Source: Bimuria novae-zelandiae CBS 107.79
Taxonomy: Eukaryota > Ascomycota > Dothideomycetes > Pleosporales > Didymosphaeriaceae
Assembly (NCBI GenBank): GCA_010015655.1
Contig: ML976665.1
Span: 117,909-181,908 of the forward strand
DNA length: 64,000 bases
Direction of reading: 5' to 3'
Positions 24,546 to 35,933 of this stretch are shown in pieces. Each line of letters begins with the position of its first letter. The first letter of the stretch is position 1. The notes beneath the pieces were generated by a model. The model saw nothing but the letters and a program-made list of their open reading frames with translations, made no database searches and was not told the origin of the DNA. The translations under genes and the position numbers were made by a program.

Positions 24546-27542
24546 CAGAGCTGGCAACAAGCAAGTTAATCAAGTTAAGGTGAATTGCTTAATTAATTAA
24601 CCAATATGGTGGCTTTTACTTAACTTAATTAACTTAATAGCGTAAATTAGGCTCGATTTGTTAACTTAATTAACTTAATTAATAACTTTACTAAGCTAAT
24701 TAAGGGCAATTAACCGCCGTAGATCTTATAGATAGTCTCTAGCTTATTAGGGGTGATAGCGTTAGTACGTTAATTATTTACTATCGTCGTAGGCTTTAAG
24801 CTAAGGCGCTTTTAGCTGCGTAGTAATTATAGCGCAGATAGAAGATCCACCTTTATACACAATCGTCTCGTCTCTAACAAATCACCTAACTCCGAGAAGG
24901 TCCTCTCACAATCGGTAGCGGTGGCGGGGATACTAAGGATATTAAGAGTAAAGCGCAATAAGACAGGATACTTATTAGTCTTACCTATTTAATAGAGTAG
25001 CGGGTTACGCGTAAATAGGGAGTCCTCTAGCATAGGTAGTTTAATTATCCACCGCTCGAACTTATTACGGCGGAGGACTAGGCGAGCGTTGTTACCTTAT
25101 AGGGTAGCTCTTACAAAGTCTAACTAGCTACTAGATAGCCCAGTACGTGCCTTCTTTAGTGGAGGCTCTAGCGTACTAATAGGAGATACGGAATCTTTAA
25201 ACTCTAACTACAAGCGTTAAAAGCCAACGTGGCAATTATCTAGCTAGCCTTTGTAGGTGTAACACCCCTTATAGAGATCCTCGTCGTAATCAAGCGGTAC
25301 AGCCCATATCTTATCCATAAGGCCTTTTGTGTATAGGTGGAGACGGCAAGCCACGTAATATGCTAGGGCGTCCTTTAGCTTACGCAGGTACTCAAGGATC
25401 TTCGTGTAAGCTATATTACAGGTAGCTTTTATGTAGTCCTCTAGAGCATCAACGTTGTTAAAATTAATATTATTATATTAAAAGAGCATCTTGTTAAGGG
25501 TAGTAGCAAGCTATAAGAGCATAGGGAGAACCTCCTATATTGCACCTAACGTACCAGCCACGCCCCTGCCCTCTATACAAATAGTAGCTTCTTTAAATGG
25601 TTGTAGGATCCTTTAGTACTTTATAATTATTACCTAGTCCTTAGCAGTAAGGCTATATTCTTTAATAAACTAACGTTGCTTAATATTAAGTATATTATTA
25701 CGTTGTTAGGTGCTATAGCAATAATACTTAATAAGCTTATAGTTAATATAATTATTAAGGGGTGCGTAGAGCTCGAGCGCGCGCGTAAAATAATTATAAT
25801 AAAAGTTTTATCTTATCTTTACTAGCTTAATAATCTCTAACGTCTTTAGCTTATTATCACCACCTAATTAGGCGTTATAGGTTACCTAATACTATTTAAG
25901 AAGCTGGCGAGCTTAAGGGGCGCAAATAGAGGTAACAACGTTAATAAGTACGCCTAATAGGCTAGCCTATTGCCACTCCTTAAGAAATGCCGTCTTATTA
26001 TTAAGATACTCGTCCGCGTTATTAAAGGCGTTACAATCTTTATTAAAGATAATTTATTAGGCTATAAGGTTAATTATGTAGTAGGCGTAACGCAGACGCT
26101 AATAGCAGGCGTTAAAATTATATTTAATAGCTAGGGCGTTAATTATAGCGTTATTATTAGTAGTATTATTAAGGACAAAGTAACCTAAGCTATAGGTAGA
26201 TATCTTAAAGCTTTTAAGCGTGGCGTTAATAATAGCGGCAATATTAGCGCCTGTATATTAGCCTATTAGCGATAATAGACCTAATACGTAATCGCGAGGG
26301 TTGCCATCGCTATTAAGATAGTAGACGCAGATACCTATTAGCGCCTGTTTACCACTTATTAATATCTAATTATTAAAGGAGATATGGATGGCCGATCGCG
26401 CGTCTTATAGATAATTAATAATAGCAGGTATATAAGACTCGTACTCCGTAATTATATAGGCTTATAAGGTGTTGTGAGATCTCTATATCTCTGCCTTAGC
26501 TAACGGGTTGGCCTACTATAACATGTGGCGAAAAGCTACGCCCTCGATTACTAAAAGCGCCTAGTTATCTATTACTACCTAATTAAGTACTAATTATAGG
26601 AAACTCGTGCGCAAGAAGCTTAACGCGATAAGGTTAATAACGCCTTAAAATACTATAAGGCCTTTATAGTAGATATAGGCGAGTAGGGATAACTAAAAGG
26701 ACAACGTTATTATCGTCGTGCGAAAGGTAGACTTTTAGCTACCCTTATTAATATAGTGCCTGGCTTTACGCTCTACAAGATAGCGCGTAATTAACGTTAT
26801 TAATTAATTAGCCTAGTAAAACCTATCTAGTTACTTATAGAGGTAGCAATAATAATAGAGCTAATACAGGCGGTGTTGTTTATAGTGCTAAAGGCAATAC
26901 CTATATTACTAAACCTAGCTCTTTTAACTACGCTTTAGGGCGAGAGACGGCTTATAATAACCTAGTAGGCGTTACTAATTAATACTATTATAATAATTAT
27001 TATTATTTTTAATATTACTATTAGTAGCTAATTACGCGTTGTTTATAGAGCTCTTATTAGCGTCTAGCTCTAACGGCGCGTTAGTGGCCATATTAGTGCC
27101 GCCATCTTTAGGGAGGGTTTATAACGCCTCGCTTTTAAGCCGCTAGCTAAAAACTTAAGAGAGGTTACAGTTTATGCCCTCTAAGCGATCAGGCGACGCT
27201 ATATTAATAGAGGAAGGCATTAGTAAAGGGTAGGAGGTAGGTTAAAGTAGTAGAGATATTAGATAATTGGCGCTATACTATATTAGGCAGCGCTAGGCTC
27301 TAACGCTAGTAAGTCTAATATACCTTAAGTTAAGATTTACCCGCGCAGGATCCCCCTAACGCCTATAACTTATAGTTACCCCTATATTACGGCCTATTAA
27401 GTCTACTAATTAAGTTAATTAAACAGGCATAATTTACTTAATTAACTTAATAACTTTTGCCTCCCTAATTAACTTAATTAACTTGCTACAATCAAGTTAA
27501 TTAAGTTAAGTTATCAAGTCGACTTGCTTGTTGCCAGCTCTG
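24546..27542 (-). mobile_element. hAT DNA transposon 2, RIP-degraded
   Basis: 2997 bp with perfect 21-bp inverted ends (24546-24566 and 27522-27542) beginning CAGAGCTGGCAACAAGCAAG, flanked by TCGGGATC duplications. Subterminal TTAATTAACTT repeats are abundant. The minus strand reads as hAT transposase C-terminus at about 24830-25040: YPVLLRFTLNILSIPATATD then CERTFSELGDLLETRR, with little damage just here but many stops elsewhere. Its transposase is opposite in strand to hAT-1. The inverted ends share the pattern CAGAGyTGsCAACAAkCAA with hAT-1, so the two belong to related families. Confidence 0.92.
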
Positions 27543-27550
27543 TCGGGATC
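27543..27550. repeat. 8-bp target-site duplication, right copy (hAT-2)
   Basis: TCGGGATC, after which the host zinc-finger gene resumes. Confidence 0.95.
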
Positions 27551-28763
27551 TGCTCACTATATGTACGGTACGGCAACAGCGCAATATTTTCAACCATATA
27601 AATCAGCGCACAGAAAAAGAATTGCCCAAGCAAGAAAGAGGTGGGAGCAGGGAGGAGTGTTGGCGGCGGATCTTCTTGAAAATCTTTCCATTTGTATCGG
27701 ATGAGCTAGTCCCTTCTCCATGTAAGCTTTCTGTTTCCTTGTCCACACCGTACACTTTTGACCTGAGCTAGACCTTGATGGTGTTGAGGATGATGATGAG
27801 GACGAAGCGGAAAGCGACGAAGACTTCGACGACGGCGATACCGATCGAGACCAAGACAAGTTTCGCAAACGAGTTCGATCCGAACTACCAGACAGGGTAC
27901 ATGCGCATCTTCAACGTAGGATCGAACAGTTTTTGAAGGATAAGGGCGATTCCGCATACCAGCATCACCTCAATGCCGTACACCAGGCGGACTTTCACGA
28001 CCTGCTGAATGAAAGCGTTCTCTCAGCTTTGGATGCTGTATTAGCGGAGAATGTGGCGCCTCATTTCAAACGGGAAATATACACCGAGAAAGAATTCAAC
28101 GACCCAAAAGGAAAGCAGAGGAGAGATTCGAGTTCAGGCGTAGGCGTGCCTCCTGAGTCCTCGACAATGCCCGAAGACACCGGAAGTCAGGGTGTACTAA
28201 TGTCCACGACGCCCACAACCCAAGACTTATCGGGAACCTGTCATTTGCAGAAGAAAGAAGAATCGCGGTTGCGGAGTACTTGGACGGTCACCTCTGATCT
28301 TCGCGGTTTTGGTGTCAACATAACATCAGAGGATCTCAGCACTGCACCCTTTTCAGATATGAGTTCTTCGAATGAAATGCATAAGACCAACACGGATTCA
28401 TACCTGGAGGCTTTCCCAGACTCCTGCTGGGATGGCGGCATATTATCTTTACCAAATGATTTTTATGATCAGGAAGGCGGGGATCAGACGGGGCCTATGA
28501 CGTACAACATTCCACCCGCCCAAAATTTCGAGCCCTCCCCATCATCACCTACCTCTGTAAATCAAAAGAATGATACATCGATCGTTTTGAACGATTCAGA
28601 AGCACGTCAACGTCCTCTGGTTAAATCGATGGCTACTCATTCAAGGAACAAATCGTCGGTTCATGAAAAAGAGAGCACGGACTTCGATGACGGATATCCT
28701 GGACATGCCAACTTGGACGATGATCTTTTTTGCGTAGACTTCGAGTTTGAGATGGAATCTTGA

Positions 28764-29327
28764 GTTGATTCAAGGACTGATTATAGAGATCTTTCAGTCT
28801 TTTTATAGCCTTTTCAGACAAACACGCGAATGCTCTACGCAAAAAGCTCTACCCTGATGCTCCACGTGATTCATTCCAATCTCTGAAATTAGCAATGGTG
28901 CCGGGTGATTCGACGTCTGATTTCTCTAATTCTAGTAGCGAACACCATTCTATGGCGAAATGGTCGTAGACTTAGTACAGCATAAGGCCGTTTCCAGAGA
29001 CCACGACATCGATTCCCGTAGCGGGTTGTAGCTTTTAGTTCGCGTAACAACAAAGCGACGCTCCATGCTAGGTGAAGTGTAAGATACACTTTGGCGAAAG
29101 TGCTAAGAGTATAGTGACGATACAAGAACAGATAATTAGAGCGCCGCATCGCGCACACGTTAAAAACCTTATCTACAGTACGCTAATCTTGGAATCAATT
29201 GAGAAAAGAATTTCTCCATTCACAGGCGGGGAGCCCTAATCTTGGCCAGCGGCCAGTCTTGCCAACCTTGGGACATTTTGCCAAATCCAGAGCTCCACCC
29301 TGCTGTATGACTCTAGCCATCGCGAGC
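28764..29327. other. Intergenic, no supported gene
   Basis: Convergent spacer between the zinc-finger pseudogene (+) and an F-box-like gene (-). Only short featureless frames. Confidence 0.5.
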
Positions 29328-30254
29328 TCAGCCCCGCCTTAGCACCAGGCATTCTTGAAGTTTTTCCACCACAAAACGATGCTTTGGGCGCATGAGGCAC
29401 TCTATTGCCCATTCATCCACCGGATCACTAGTATTGAGATAACGCGGCTCCTCCTGTAAGCGCCGATATTCATATCCCACCTTTCCATCCTTCTCTTTGT
29501 CGTAAGGTATTGTGAGAAGCCTCAATGCAATCGATATCTTGACCTCGAGCGGCACTTGCTCCAGGTAATATATGTGCCCTTTCCAAAACCAGCGTAGCTC
29601 TTCAATCCTTCCATTCGCAAGCATGTTAGCTGCCAGACGCGGCACTTCCCAGTTGTGATAGCGATGGCGTCCGTCCTCTCCAGAGGGGGAGTGGCAGTGA
29701 ATGACTCTCAGACTGGTGAAATGAGCCGCCACATAGTCCATGACTGATGACCAGCCTTTGACGGTCTGCGGGTCGTTTCCGGTATGCAACGATTGTTTCT
29801 TCCACGATAAGCACCGGATCCTTGCCTTTGCAGAATCGGGGAGCGATTGAAGACATGCAACGATAAAGTTGGCGCGTCTCCGCCACTCGAAGCAGAAGAT
29901 CGTTTTTTCGTATATCTTGTCGAGCATCTCGTCGCGGAATTGGCGATTGATGAGCATGACAGGTTCTTCGGCAAGATAGTGATGTACGGAAAATGTTTCT
30001 GTGTTCACGTGCCCATAAGCCCAATAGTCTCTCTGCCTGCATTGGTTTTTCATGGTGAAGCAAAGCTGGTGCGGGATAAGATACGCGTAGATTTTATCTC
30101 GCAATTCCCGCGGAAGGTTGAAGAAAGACATGGTAGGTCTTGTTTTGCCTGCAAAGACCGGTGAGGGGACGCGCACAAGCCGTTCTGCAAGTCCGTCTGG
30201 GATCAAGTGTGGCGCCCAATAAGTCAAAGTCGAACTCGTAGCCATGATGGGCAT
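29328..30254 (-). CDS. F-box-like (LPRELRDKIYAYL) protein, intronless
   Basis: Single open frame. ATG at 30254 gives 308 residues; the frame runs further upstream only to a GTG, and ATG 30245 is the alternative start. FFNLPRELRDKIYAYLIP at about residues 44-61 is the F-box-like motif. The middle has VMLINRQFRDEMLDKIYEKT, the usual 'previous family member seen again' segment, and the rest is helical with many Arg/Trp. No enzymatic motif. It may be an SCF substrate adaptor, but that is not shown. The gene is intact, unlike three of its relatives in this window. Confidence 0.78.
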   Translation of the reverse strand: MPIMATSSTLTYWAPHLIPDGLAERLVRVPSPVFAGKTRPTMSFFNLPRELRDKIYAYLIPHQLCFTMKNQCRQRDYWAYGHVNTETFSVHHYLAEEPVMLINRQFRDEMLDKIYEKTIFCFEWRRRANFIVACLQSLPDSAKARIRCLSWKKQSLHTGNDPQTVKGWSSVMDYVAAHFTSLRVIHCHSPSGEDGRHRYHNWEVPRLAANMLANGRIEELRWFWKGHIYYLEQVPLEVKISIALRLLTIPYDKEKDGKVGYEYRRLQEEPRYLNTSDPVDEWAIECLMRPKHRFVVEKLQECLVLRRG

Positions 30255-30555
30255 CAAGCGGTGAGGGTACTGCGGAGGATTTTCAAGCGCTGGAGAGCTA
30301 AATACAAGTCGCTTCTGAGTCACACCTTCGTGACACGTGATCGGATCCTTCCCGAGGTCTGTAGTCTTGCTTCCTTTTTAGGCTAGGTGACCGCTAGCCG
30401 CTTTCGAATGTCTTCGCTACGTAACCTCAGACCCACAATTCGGTTCACCGAGAGCCCGCGATCGACAACCCGGTACCACGAGCACCTTGGCACGATGAAT
30501 AAATATCAGCAGAGCCTCAGAACGAATATGAAGCATCAATGAGGATTCAAACATC

Positions 30556-32150
30556 ATGTTCCAGCTTTTGGGCCAATTGTTTGGCCATGCGCTGATGCTA
30601 TTCACTGGCATTGCACTCATCGTACGCATAGTAAAGCTGTCTCTTGAGATAATATTAACACAAGTACCAGGTCATTTTGAAAGTACTCTATAATATTTAC
30701 CTACATCCCCTACGATACTATCCTGGTCCCAAACTATGGGCCGCCACACGCCTCACATGGACCCACGCTATGCAATCCGGCACATACCACCGCAAGCTGC
30801 ACGAACTGCACACGAAGTACGGCCCAGTTGTACGCATTGCGCCCGATGAGCTCTCATACATCAACCCCGAAGCATGGAAGGACATCTACGGCAACCGTAA
30901 CATCCCGAAGAACGCCGTCTGGGCCGGCCAAGAAGAGCAAAACCACCCCATCAGCATCGTGAGCACGAACGAAGAAACACACTTGCGCAACCGACGGGCC
31001 CTGACCGGCGCTTTCACCGAGCACGCCATCAGCGAGCACGCGTCTGTGCTAGAAGACCTCGTCGGGCTCATGATCACGAGATTTAAAGAACAAGAGGCGA
31101 GTGGACAGGGCAAAGCTGTGGTCGACCTCGTCGACTGGACGAACTTCCTCACGTTCGACGTCTCAGGTCTACTTTCGTATGGCGAATCATTCTCCAGCGT
31201 CGATAACGGCCGAGCGCACCCTTGGGTTGAGATCAGCTGCTCGTTCGGGAAGGGCATCGCGCTGATGGCATCTATAAATTTCTTCTCGCCGTTGAATAAG
31301 GTGTTGAAGTATGCAATGCCGAAGGCCGTAATGGAGAAGATGGAGTACCACAAGCAGATTGCGCACGAGAAGTTTCTGCAGAGGTTTGACGCGGAGGAGA
31401 GCGGTGGGAAGGGGAAGCAGGATTACGTTGGGAGTATCGTGGCGTATAATAAAGATAAGGGCGAGGTGAAGATTCCGAAGGAAGAAATTGAGGCGAATAT
31501 GACGTTGTTAATTTTTGCGGGGAGCGAGACGACGAGTACGGCGTTGGCGGCAATATTGACACAGTTGTTACAGACGCCGGCGGCATTAAAGAAGCTTGAA
31601 GATGAGGTGCGTGGTGCGTTCGAGAGTGAGGAAGATATTCATATTGCGAGCGTGTCGAAGCTGCCGTACGTGGACGCTGTCATCCAAGAAGGCATCCGTA
31701 TGGGGCCACCGGCGTCGATAGCGTTGCCCAGAGTAACAGTGCGAGAGGAGATTATTGCAGGTCAACCTGTGCCACGCGGAGTAAGTTTGACTGTTTCACA
31801 AGCGTTGATCTTGCTGACTGTTCTAGACATTCATATCGGTGAATCAGTACCCCGCATTCCGATCCCCAATGAACTTCACGCAGCCAGACTCCTTCGTACC
31901 AGAGCGATTCCTTCCCGGCTCACCATTCCCATCCGATAGGCTCGATGCATTCGAACCGTTTCTGATGGGCCGACACAAGTGCATCGGCCAGAAGCTTGCG
32001 ATGACGATCATGAGATTGACTCTTGCAAGACTGATCTTCGTGTTCGATATGGAAGCAGCGGAGACAGTGCCTGACTTTGGCGAGCAAAACACATACATAT
32101 TCTGGGAGAAGAAGCCGCTAAAGGTGAAGCTGAAGGCCTCTGCAGCCTGA
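30556..32150 (+). CDS. Cytochrome P450 monooxygenase
   Basis: Exons 30556-30630, 30671-31780 and 31827-32150 give 502 residues. Exon 1 supplies the membrane anchor (MFQLLGQLFGHALMLFTGIA). The 40-nt first intron (GTAAAG...ACCAG) is needed because unspliced sequence would shift frame. YYPGPKLWAATRL is the proline hinge; AGSETTST at about 308-315 is the I-helix oxygen-binding motif; EGIR at 365-368 is ExxR; FLMGRHKCIG holds the haem-ligand Cys at about 447. Length and motif order are normal. It is an endoplasmic-reticulum haem-thiolate enzyme needing a P450 reductase. The many CYP families of fungi cannot be separated by eye; the N-terminal half recalls the group often seen in secondary metabolism. 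The roughly 300-bp gap to the minus-strand F-box-like gene is a shared divergent promoter. Confidence 0.93.
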
Positions 32151-32301
32151 GAATACGAAAGGCGTTCGAGATTGAAAGGGCTTTGGCACTGCATCCTCGA
32201 TATTAGCGATTCTTCGGTACACTTCGTTTGCTTCATTCAATATCCATTACTTCATCGCATCGTTACAATTACTGTACAACACATCTTCATCAACACACAT
32301 C

Positions 32302-33060
32302 CTACGCGCTCAACATCTCAATGAACTTCTTGCCCAGCGCATCCGCACCCATAGGGTTCGCCGCGCTCACAACCTCTCGATCGACCGTGATGCTTCCCAG
32401 ACTCGTACTGATACCCTCCACCATCTCCGCGCCCTCATTCCTCAGCGTGCTTTCCACTTTATCAACCTCACCACGAAACACCACCGTCTCCATGAACTTC
32501 TCCTCTGCGTCCGACCAGCTAGTAAGCTTATACCCCTTATACGCAAACTCCTTATCGCCAACATATTTTGTCGACAAGAACGCCCAAGGCCCGTGGCAGA
32601 TGGCGGCAGTCGGCTTCTTCTCCTGATGGAAATGCGACAAAATGCGTCCCAGCTCGGGGTTATCGCCCAAATCCCTCAGCGGCGCATGACCTCCGGGGAT
32701 GAACACGCCGCCGAAGCTCTTCAACTCGTCGTCGGTGATCTCCGAGAACTTGCGCGGGCGCGAGAAGCCGTTTTCTTTCTTCATTTTCTCGACAAGCTCG
32801 AGTTCGCGCTTCTTCTCGAAGTAGTTTCCTGCGAAGGCTGCGAGACTGACGCTGAGGGGGTCGGGCGTGGGCTCCTTGCCTTCGGGTGAGGCAAAAGTTA
32901 CTTCGTAGCCGGCGTCGAGGAGGCCTTGGAGGGGCTTGGCGAGTTCCATGAGGAAGTAGCCTGAGGGTTGGTCGACTGTTTTGCCGTCGGTGCCGGTGTT
33001 GTAGAGAGGAAAGGAAGAGGCGTCGGACATAATGATGAGGACTTTCTTGTTGGGTGCCAT
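32302..33060 (-). CDS. DJ-1/PfpI superfamily protein (Hsp31-like)
   Basis: Intronless, 252 residues from ATG 33060. KKVLIIMSDA opens the Rossmann-like fold. FIPGGHAPLRDLGDN and AICHGPWAFLS give the nucleophile elbow with Cys at about 155 and neighbouring His. The insertions and length match the Hsp31/glyoxalase III-like branch rather than the shorter 190-residue DJ-1. Members are reported to act on methylglyoxal or as stress chaperones; which applies here is not shown. Convergent with the P450 gene, 151 bp between stop codons. Confidence 0.9.
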   Translation of the reverse strand: MAPNKKVLIIMSDASSFPLYNTGTDGKTVDQPSGYFLMELAKPLQGLLDAGYEVTFASPEGKEPTPDPLSVSLAAFAGNYFEKKRELELVEKMKKENGFSRPRKFSEITDDELKSFGGVFIPGGHAPLRDLGDNPELGRILSHFHQEKKPTAAICHGPWAFLSTKYVGDKEFAYKGYKLTSWSDAEEKFMETVVFRGEVDKVESTLRNEGAEMVEGISTSLGSITVDREVVSAANPMGADALGKKFIEMLSA

Positions 33061-33622
33061 GATTGTCGGATTTCTGCGGGATATATCTTGGGTATGGACG
33101 AAGAAAAATTAACAATGGAAAGCTGGAAATTCAGCTGTTTGTTGAAGATAGTCCGGTGTTGAGGGGCGTGATAATATATGCGCAAGCGCGAGTGTGTCAA
33201 TATGACGTTGTTGTTGCGGACCCTGAGATAAGCTTCGCGTAACCGTTACCATCGGTGCTTGAAAAACGGGTCGCCTTGTTTCGGGAAGACCTTGCGAACC
33301 TTGCATGTGAATATCCTTCTTCCAAATTTCCTCTTTTGGATCATAACCTGGTTACTCAGTAGCGACGGCATGGTGGACTCGGCTGTGCGAATGTTGGCCG
33401 AGATAGTCGGTCGCGCTCCTTCAATCTCTAGAAGCAAGCACTCGATGCTCGATTATGCCTCTAGTTTATGACTTTCTGCAGTCCCGGAGGAAGCCCGTTG
33501 TCTGCATCAGCACAGAAGATCGCTTCTTTGCCTAAAAGAGCAGAATTGATTCTATACAAAACCCTGTGCCGCGTAGAAAGAACCAGACGCAATAGCTTCG
33601 CAGGTTTAGTAAATTCAATCGT
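33061..33622. other. Intergenic
   Basis: DJ-1 upstream region plus the 3' side of the F-box-like pseudogene. GATAATATATGC near 33170 is a weak TATA candidate for the DJ-1 gene. No gene seen. Confidence 0.4.
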
Positions 33623-34664
33623 TCACTGTAGATCCCATACTTTGAACCTTTCCTCGCGCGTAAGACCGTGGGTTAGTCCGGAAGTTGCTGAGTGCCCTTG
33701 CCGTGACGCGAGACCGCAGCGCGAGATCGAATAATCCCACGATGAAACCGCGACGAGTGTCGGTGTCATCATCCTGCTTACGACCGTAGAACCCCCACAT
33801 GAGAGCTCGGCATCGAACTCCAGCCGCAGACGATCTCCCTTCCAATGCAGCCATACTGCCCTCAGTTTACTTTTATCGTCGCGTAAGAAACCCAACCAAG
33901 CGTCGTCCTTCAGCGCAAGGATTTCGTTCATTTGGTCGACTTTATCGGCTGTGAATTCTTGACTGGTGGTTGAAGCGCGTGAATCATCCAGACCCCAACA
34001 GTCTTCGATATCGGGTTCGCCACGTACATATTCAAAGATCCATATGGGAGAGCTCGGGGCCATGTGTGCATGTCGGTGTAGCAAGGGTAGGATGTTCATG
34101 CGCGTACAGCGTCGGCCATCTTCGCGCGAGACTTGAATACGAACCTTTCGGATAGGAGTGCGGCGAGTGGCGAACCAGAATTCGAGGTCGGCATAAGGCA
34201 GTAGGATGGCTCCATCGCGTCGAAGGACTGCATAGCATAAGCGACCCATATCATATAAGAGTACCATCTTAGCGTTTCCGACAGTGATCTTCTCTTGAGA
34301 AAAATACCGCAATCGCATCCCCAGGCATGGATCAACGTACCCTTCAGATACTCGCCACGCATCACACGACACATGCGTGCCAGGCTCGGATAATCCCCAC
34401 CATCCTTCCCATCCGGACCGCAAAGAGGCAAATAAGAGACTTTGATGGGCTCTTCATGGCAGCATTCATACACCGAGTACGCAGCTCTGCATGAATCGGG
34501 TAAGTTCAGTGCCGCACGCGAACAGAACTTTGCTATTGGTGCTTACCTGCAGGTAACTCTAGAAACCGGAATGGCTTGATCTCTACTGCAAGTGCATGTG
34601 GCGAGCGAGCTGAGAGCGGATCAATGACCGTGCTAGGTAGGACAGGTGGCCTTGGAAGCACCAT
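33623..34664 (-). pseudogene. F-box-like gene, frameshifted
   Basis: Exon 1 (34664-34547) starts ATG and ends ...FRFLELPAG at a GTAAGC donor. The intron 34546-34487 ends ATGCAG. Exon 2 opens E-LRT and should continue as the F-box-like motif, but VYECCHEEPIKVSYLP lies one base out of frame, so a base was lost near 34470. That second frame runs through YPSLARMCRVMRGEYLKG to a GTACGT donor near 34340. A last open stretch (about 34290-33623) carries the C-terminal half, e.g. LCYAVLRRDGAILLPYADLE and WLHWKGDRLRLEFDAEL. The F-box-like relatives nearby share the layout of a short first exon ending at LPA(G) and a second exon ending at EYLK. Confidence 0.6.
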
Positions 34665-35143
34665 GATTCTGTGCGGCCCAATTGTGTGAACGTGTGGACG
34701 AGAAGAAGGAAAAGTGAGGTGACTCGCAATAGGTTGGAAGACAGTGGCACACCACTTATCCACGCCAGAGAGAGCCCTAGCGCGTCGCGCCTCCCTTGCT
34801 GACTTTCGCGGCCAAGTGATTGGTGGTCAGAAGACACTACAGCTAGCCATATCTCGACCGAAACATAATCAGTACTGCATTATGATAGCATTGAAACCAT
34901 TCTTTGCTTAGAAGTTGATTGGAACCCATTGACAGTGATCGATCTGGGTCTGTGTCAAGGTGTGCCAAAAGTAGGAAGCATTCGGTCAGCTCATTTTGGC
35001 GACCGCGCCCCATGTGACCCGATCCATGGGCATCACGTTGCTCCATATGCTCTTCCTGATCTTCACCTCCAAGAAAAACCCAAACTCCATCTTTCCCACA
35101 CTCAGCCAACAATCCCAGATTGAAAGTATGCAAAATCCAGCCA
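34665..35143. other. Intergenic between two tandem F-box-like pseudogenes
   Basis: Upstream region of one paralogue and 3' side of the next. No gene seen. Confidence 0.45.
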
Positions 35144-35933
35144 TCATTCTCCATTGAGCATGCGGTACACCTGCCACAATGGATTTTCAACCCGTACGAA
35201 AAACATCATTCGGAGTAGCTCCAAAAGCCTTATCTGTTCAAAGACGCCATTCGCCTCCAGTAATTTGATCACATAACTCTTGCGCTTGCGACTATTTGTT
35301 CCGACATACTTGTGCAATTCTGCCATTGTAGACTCCAAAATTCCAGGGTCTTGGTGCAGACGATCAACGTACGCAAATTGGAATACGAAATCGGGAACGA
35401 CGTTTGCCTTGTATTGCATCAAAGGCCCTAGCTTGGTCATTCTGTCGGTCTGAGCAACAGCGTCTTGGTAGTATTTGAGGATCTACAGAACTTTGACTTG
35501 CTTCACTGTTCCGGGGTCGAGAGCGGGATCGCAGAACCAGTTTGCGATATCTTTAATACGCAGGCCCACATGTGCCTTTTTATGGTAGACTAGAGCAACG
35601 ACTCGACTTAGCATGTGTTCCACAGAAGATGCGTTCTTGGGGTCGAGCTACGGCAAAGAGATTCACTTGGCGTGATCATGGTGCAACTTACTTTTCAGGT
35701 ACTCGGAACGGATCTGACGACAGACGCGAGCCAATTCAGCGTAGCTTCCAGGAACGCAGTCCTCGCGACTGGACGTATGGCACACTTTGATTGGTGCTTC
35801 GGGTGAAGAAGCAGCGACACATTCATATATGAGATCCCGCAATTCTGGACACATGTATTAGCACTCGGTCTCGCATCTAGATGAGGACTGATGGCACTTC
35901 ACCTGCTGGGAGCTTGAGTAAGGGGAACGCCAT
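35144..35933 (-). pseudogene. F-box-like gene with amber codon
   Basis: Exon 1 (35933-35903) encodes MAFPLLKLPA and is 31 nt, the same length and phase as in the 15.2-16.3 kb relative. A GTGAAG donor and a TGTCCAG acceptor lead to ELRDLIYECVAASSPEAPIK. That exon ends ARVCRQIRSEYLK at GTAAGT (35691). Further down the strand YHKKAHVGLRIKDIANWF, ILKYYQDAVAQTDRMTKLG and DFVFQFAYVDRLHQDPG continue the protein to a stop at 35144, but TAG at 35485-35483 interrupts it (K-V-L-stop-I-L-K). CAG to TAG would explain it. The phase between exon 2 and the downstream part also does not match by eye, so more damage or another exon is possible. Confidence 0.55.

Larger units (their letters stand above)
20106..28763 (+). 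pseudogene. C2H2/zinc-ribbon protein gene split by two hAT transposons
   Basis: Three gene pieces (20106-20454, 23619-24545, 27551-28763) become one when each transposon and one copy of its 8-bp duplication are removed. Piece 1 carries a zinc-ribbon-like WYCDNCGYGP...CIMCGH motif; at the first junction ...PPQTRE continues directly as NSFKQL. Piece 2 carries RRLGCPFYKKHHRNC, an intron 24405-24453, and CTRCWKEFPTKDDLNKHRD. At the second junction KHRD continues in frame. Piece 3 carries RRIFLKIFPF...PSPY, an intron 27722-27771, then YLDGVEDDDEDE and an acidic C-terminus ending at 28763. Besides the insertions there are one-base shifts (near 23780-23870, 24160-24180 and 24470) and a phase conflict after the putative first exon (20106-20136). 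The arrangement resembles fungal C2H2 zinc-finger hypothetical proteins, perhaps nuclear; their function is unknown. Confidence 0.75.
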
